The notes under the pieces were generated by a model, which was given only the letters and a program-made list of their open reading frames with translations, was not told where the DNA came from and ran no database searches. Below are positions 61,226 through 64,000 of a stretch of 64,000 nt of DNA, piece by piece. The DNA is taken from the NCBI RefSeq assembly GCF_002831645.1, contig NZ_CP025117.1, forward strand, positions 1,433,514 through 1,497,513, in the 5' to 3' direction. The first letter of the stretch is position 1; every line of letters begins with the position of its first letter. This stretch comes from Olleya sp. Bg11-27. GTDB taxonomy: Bacteria; Bacteroidota; Bacteroidia; Flavobacteriales; Flavobacteriaceae. A program made the translations under genes and the position numbers.

Positions 61226-62203
61226 ATGAAGACAATTCAATTTAGAGAAGCTATATGTGAAGCCATGAGCGAAGAGATGCGCAGAGATGAAAGCATTTTT
61301 TTAATGGGTGAAGAAGTAGCAGAATATAATGGTGCGTATAAAGCATCAAAAGGGATGTTAGATGAGTTTGGAGCAAAGCGTGTTATTGATACGCCAATTG
61401 CAGAACTTGGATTTGCAGGTATTGCTATTGGTTCTACCATGACAGGTAACAGACCAATTGTAGAATACATGACGTTTAACTTTTCGTTAGTTGGTATTGA
61501 TCAAATTATAAATAACGCAGCTAAAATTAGACAAATGTCTGGTGGACAATTTAATTGTCCAATAGTTTTTAGAGGTCCTACAGGGTCTGCTGGGCAATTA
61601 GGTGCAACGCACTCTCAAGCGTTTGAAAACTGGTTTGCAAACACGCCTGGTTTAAAAGTGGTTATACCTTCAAATGTGTATGATGCTAAAGGGCTATTGA
61701 AATCTGCTATACGTGATAACGATCCAGTAATCTTTATGGAGAGTGAGCAAATGTATGGTGATAAAGGAGAAGTGCCAGAAGGAGAATATACAATTCCATT
61801 AGGGGTTGCTGAAATTAAAAGAGAAGGTACAGATGTAACCATCGTATCTTTTGGTAAGATAATTAAGGAAGCTTATATCGCAGCTGACCAATTAGCTAAA
61901 GATGGTATCTCTTGTGAGATTATCGATTTACGTACAGTGCGTCCAATGGATAGAGAAGCCATTGTTAAGTCTGTAAAGAAAACAAATCGCTTAATTATTT
62001 TGGAAGAAGCGTGGCCATTTGGTAACGTTGCGACTGAAATCACGTATTTAGTACAAAGCGAAGCATTTGATTACTTAGATGCACCAATTATAAAAATAAA
62101 CACAGCAGACACACCTGCACCTTACTCACCAGTATTATTAGCCGAATGGTTACCAGACCATACCGATGTTATTACTGCTGTTAAAAAAGTAATGTATAAA
62201 TAA
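61226..62203 (+). CDS. pdhB: Pyruvate dehydrogenase E1 component beta subunit
   Basis: 325 residues of the thiamine-dependent E1 beta chain: MKTIQFREAICEAMSEEMRRDESI, LMGEEVAEYNGAYKASKG near 26, GAKRVIDTPIAELGFAGIAIG near 49, and the C-terminal EEAWPFGNVATEI. With E1 alpha (not in this window) it converts pyruvate to acetyl-CoA in the PDH complex. A branched-chain 2-oxoacid dehydrogenase E1 beta is the close alternative. Monocistronic here, with a terminator before the next gene. Confidence 0.9.
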   Translation: MKTIQFREAICEAMSEEMRRDESIFLMGEEVAEYNGAYKASKGMLDEFGAKRVIDTPIAELGFAGIAIGSTMTGNRPIVEYMTFNFSLVGIDQIINNAAKIRQMSGGQFNCPIVFRGPTGSAGQLGATHSQAFENWFANTPGLKVVIPSNVYDAKGLLKSAIRDNDPVIFMESEQMYGDKGEVPEGEYTIPLGVAEIKREGTDVTIVSFGKIIKEAYIAADQLAKDGISCEIIDLRTVRPMDREAIVKSVKKTNRLIILEEAWPFGNVATEITYLVQSEAFDYLDAPIIKINTADTPAPYSPVLLAEWLPDHTDVITAVKKVMYK

Positions 62204-62226
62204 AAAAATAGTATTTTCTATTTATT

Positions 62227-62264
62227 AAAAGCTTCATTAGCACGATTGTTGATGAAGCTTTTTG
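62227..62264 (+). terminator. Terminator downstream of pdhB
   Basis: Arms AAAAGCTTCAT (62227-62237) and ATGAAGCTTTT (62252-62262) with a 14-nt loop and a short T-run. It lies 24 bp after the pdhB stop. Confidence 0.7.
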
Positions 62265-62280
62265 TATTAAATGCCTAAAT

Positions 62281-64000
62281 ATGAACAGTAAACTTTTTTG
62301 TCTTTTTTTTGTCTTCGGAAGTCTTTTTGCAATAGCACAAACTAAGGTTAGTGGTGTTGTTTATGACGAGTATAACCAGCCGATATCTTTTGCTAATGTC
62401 GTTTTTAAGAACTCTTCTGTTGGGGTAATAACCAATGAGGAAGGTCGTTTTTATCTGGAAGATGATAATACATGGGAGACACTTGTAGTGTCATTTGTTA
62501 GTTTTCAAACACAAGAAATTAAGCTTGATAAAAAAGTAAACTACGATTTGAAATTTGTTTTAAAAGAAGAAATAGCGGCACTTGATGAAGTGCTTATTAT
62601 TTCGGGAAAACAATCTAAAAAAAATAACCCAGCAATTGATATTCTGAGAAAAATATGGGCTAATAAACGTCTTAACGGTCTAAAAAAATATAAGCAGTAT
62701 CAATATGATAAGTACGAAAAAGTAGAGTTTGATCTTAACACGGTCGACAGTTCTTTAATGCAAAGTAAGCTGTTTAGAGGTATGGAGTTTGTGTTTGAGC
62801 AAGTAGATACCTCCAATGTTACAGGTAAGACATACTTACCGATGTTTATTAATGAGTCTTCTAGCCAGGTATATGGTGATAATGAAATTAATGCTAAACG
62901 TGATGTCTTAAAAGGAAACAAAAACTCAGGGTTTAGTAATAATCAAATTATAATTGATTTTGTAGACGATTTGTACTCTGATTATGACGTGTATGATAAC
63001 TATCTTAAATTTTTTGATAAAAGTTTTACAAGTCCAATTTCAAGAACAGGGATTCAGACTTATAATTATGTCTTAGCGGACAGTAGTTTTATCGATAATA
63101 AATGGTGTTATAATATTATTTATTACCCGAGACGTAAAAATGAATTAACCTTTAAAGGTGATTTTTGGGTGGCAGATTCAACCTTTGCTATAAAGGAAAT
63201 TAATATGCAAGCCTCTAAAAGTGCAAACATAAATTGGGTAAAAGAGATTTATATCGAGCAAGAATTTGAAGTGCTTAATGATTCTGTATTCTTAATAAAA
63301 AGAGATTACTTTATGAGTGATTTTGCTTTTAATAAAAAAGAAAAATCACAAGGGATTTATGGTAAACGTACCACGTTGTACGATAACTATAAGTTTAATG
63401 AGAAAAAAGACCCGAAATTTTATAAAGAAAAAGTTTATAGTTTTGATCAAGACCTCTATAATCAAGATGATAGTTTTTGGGATAAAAACCGCATGGAAAC
63501 CTTAAGTAAGGACGAAAAAGGGGTATATGTCATGTTGGATTCTTTAAAAAATACACAAAAGTTCAAACGACTTTACAATTTAGGGAGCATATTAGCTTCT
63601 GGTTATGTCGAATTTCCTGAACTTAATTTAGATTACGGACCAATTTTTTCCACTTTTGGGTATAATGCGGTTGAAGGCGTTAGGTTAAGAGCGGGAGGTC
63701 GTACTTATTTTGGTCAAAATGATTTATGGCGTATTGAAGGATTTACAGCTTACGGTTTTAAAGATGATAAATTTAAATATGGTTTATCAGGTAAATGGTT
63801 AATAGATAAGAAAAGTCGATTAATTATTTCAGGAGGAAACCGAAGAGATGTAGAGCAAATTGGAGCTAGTTTAACTACAAGTACGGATGTTTTAGGTCGA
63901 AGTTTAGCGAGTAGTTCTGTCGTGGGTACAGGAACAAATGATAAGTTGACAAATTTAAACTTAAGTACGTTGGCTATTGAAGCGGAACCCTTTAGGAACT
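62281..64000 (+). CDS. DUF5686/carboxypeptidase-regulatory outer-membrane protein, 5' part
   Basis: 573 codons from ATG 62281, open to the end of the window. A signal peptide (ending FAIAQ) is followed by a CarboxypepD-regulatory-like domain (about 20-100, VSGVVYDEYNQPISFANVVF and GVITNEEGRFYL), then DUF5686 sequence (about 110-573, NPAIDILRKIWANK, and IIYYPRRKNELTFKGDFWVAD). In this family the missing C-terminus is usually a beta barrel. Function unknown; members are common in Flavobacteria as TonB-independent outer-membrane proteins. The 3' end lies beyond the window. Confidence 0.85.
   Translation, partial: MNSKLFCLFFVFGSLFAIAQTKVSGVVYDEYNQPISFANVVFKNSSVGVITNEEGRFYLEDDNTWETLVVSFVSFQTQEIKLDKKVNYDLKFVLKEEIAALDEVLIISGKQSKKNNPAIDILRKIWANKRLNGLKKYKQYQYDKYEKVEFDLNTVDSSLMQSKLFRGMEFVFEQVDTSNVTGKTYLPMFINESSSQVYGDNEINAKRDVLKGNKNSGFSNNQIIIDFVDDLYSDYDVYDNYLKFFDKSFTSPISRTGIQTYNYVLADSSFIDNKWCYNIIYYPRRKNELTFKGDFWVADSTFAIKEINMQASKSANINWVKEIYIEQEFEVLNDSVFLIKRDYFMSDFAFNKKEKSQGIYGKRTTLYDNYKFNEKKDPKFYKEKVYSFDQDLYNQDDSFWDKNRMETLSKDEKGVYVMLDSLKNTQKFKRLYNLGSILASGYVEFPELNLDYGPIFSTFGYNAVEGVRLRAGGRTYFGQNDLWRIEGFTAYGFKDDKFKYGLSGKWLIDKKSRLIISGGNRRDVEQIGASLTTSTDVLGRSLASSSVVGTGTNDKLTNLNLSTLAIEAEPFRN

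Noticed and set aside
63317-63505. 62-codon frame inside the DUF5686 gene
   Set aside because: It is a shadow of the DUF5686 reading frame, which continues to the window end with good family motifs.
1-64000. CRISPR arrays, prophage, integrases, transposases, tRNA and rRNA genes
   Set aside because: None was recognised in coding or intergenic sequence: no spaced direct repeats, recombinase motifs or cloverleaf-like gaps were seen.

Overview
The window is a stretch of a low-GC Bacteroidota chromosome, almost certainly a marine-type member of Flavobacteriaceae. The lineage evidence is a GldA-type gliding ATPase, type IX secretion (T9SS) type A and type B sorting domains, PorP/SprF and OmpA-family T9SS partner proteins, DUF5686 and DUF3857 proteins, a mevalonate pathway, a homospermidine-type polyamine operon, TAnnTTTG promoter elements with an upstream TTG, and weak or absent Shine-Dalgarno sequences with several TTG starts. 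Most genes are chromosomal housekeeping. I see no prophage, insertion sequence, CRISPR array, rRNA or tRNA.

Layout. 1-975: tail of an unknown gene meeting gldA end to end. 1081-5339: a complete aromatic amino acid unit (promoter, 25-codon aromatic-rich leader peptide, attenuator hairpin, prephenate dehydratase, aminotransferase, prephenate dehydrogenase, DAHP synthase-chorismate mutase fusion, terminator). 5456-14857: rsgA, dtd, two tandem DUF3857/transglutaminase-like proteins (the second with its catalytic residues replaced), a MazG-like pyrophosphohydrolase, aroA, queA, a candidate dispersed repeat and rlmN. 14932-22995: a T9SS-exported protein, a polyprenyl synthetase, and a type B CTD protein followed by PorP/SprF and OmpA-family partners. 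23421-25792: ECF sigma factor, putative anti-sigma factor and an outer-membrane protein. 25951-30623: a structured leader RNA followed by arginine decarboxylase, agmatinase and a deoxyhypusine-synthase-like enzyme (together predicted to make homospermidine), plus two trailing conserved genes.

30762-45087: small secreted protein and lipoprotein genes, a GAF protein, an HD-hydrolase/Pycsar-effector-like membrane fusion, a lipidated calcineurin-phosphoesterase/Omp85-barrel fusion, DUF2254, GDPD, a flavoprotein, DUF1697 and a TetR regulator. 45245-50175: mevalonate decarboxylase, a mevalonate-kinase-like GHMP kinase, a UbiA prenyltransferase, a nitrilase and a pseudouridine synthase homologue lacking the usual catalytic Asp. 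50270-52884: a small TetR regulon (tetR, Tat-exported haloacid-dehalogenase-like protein, DoxX pseudogene with four in-frame TAA codons, SDR) with two matching operator palindromes. 53028-56408: folate/thymidylate genes, including a 2TM-DHFR fusion with a perfect inverted repeat at the junction, and thyA. 56619-62203: nupC-type transporter, bifunctional nuclease, etfAB and pdhB, with a strong palindrome pair upstream of etfB. 62281-64000: a DUF5686 protein running off the end.

The observations most worth following are the candidate pseudoknotted leader RNA (with an overlapping short ORF) ahead of the polyamine operon, the three-aromatic attenuator, the HD-PycTM fusion without a visible cyclase, the phosphoesterase-barrel lipoprotein and the TetR/operator/DoxX-pseudogene cluster. 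All functions are read from sequence by eye. No database search or folding program was run.
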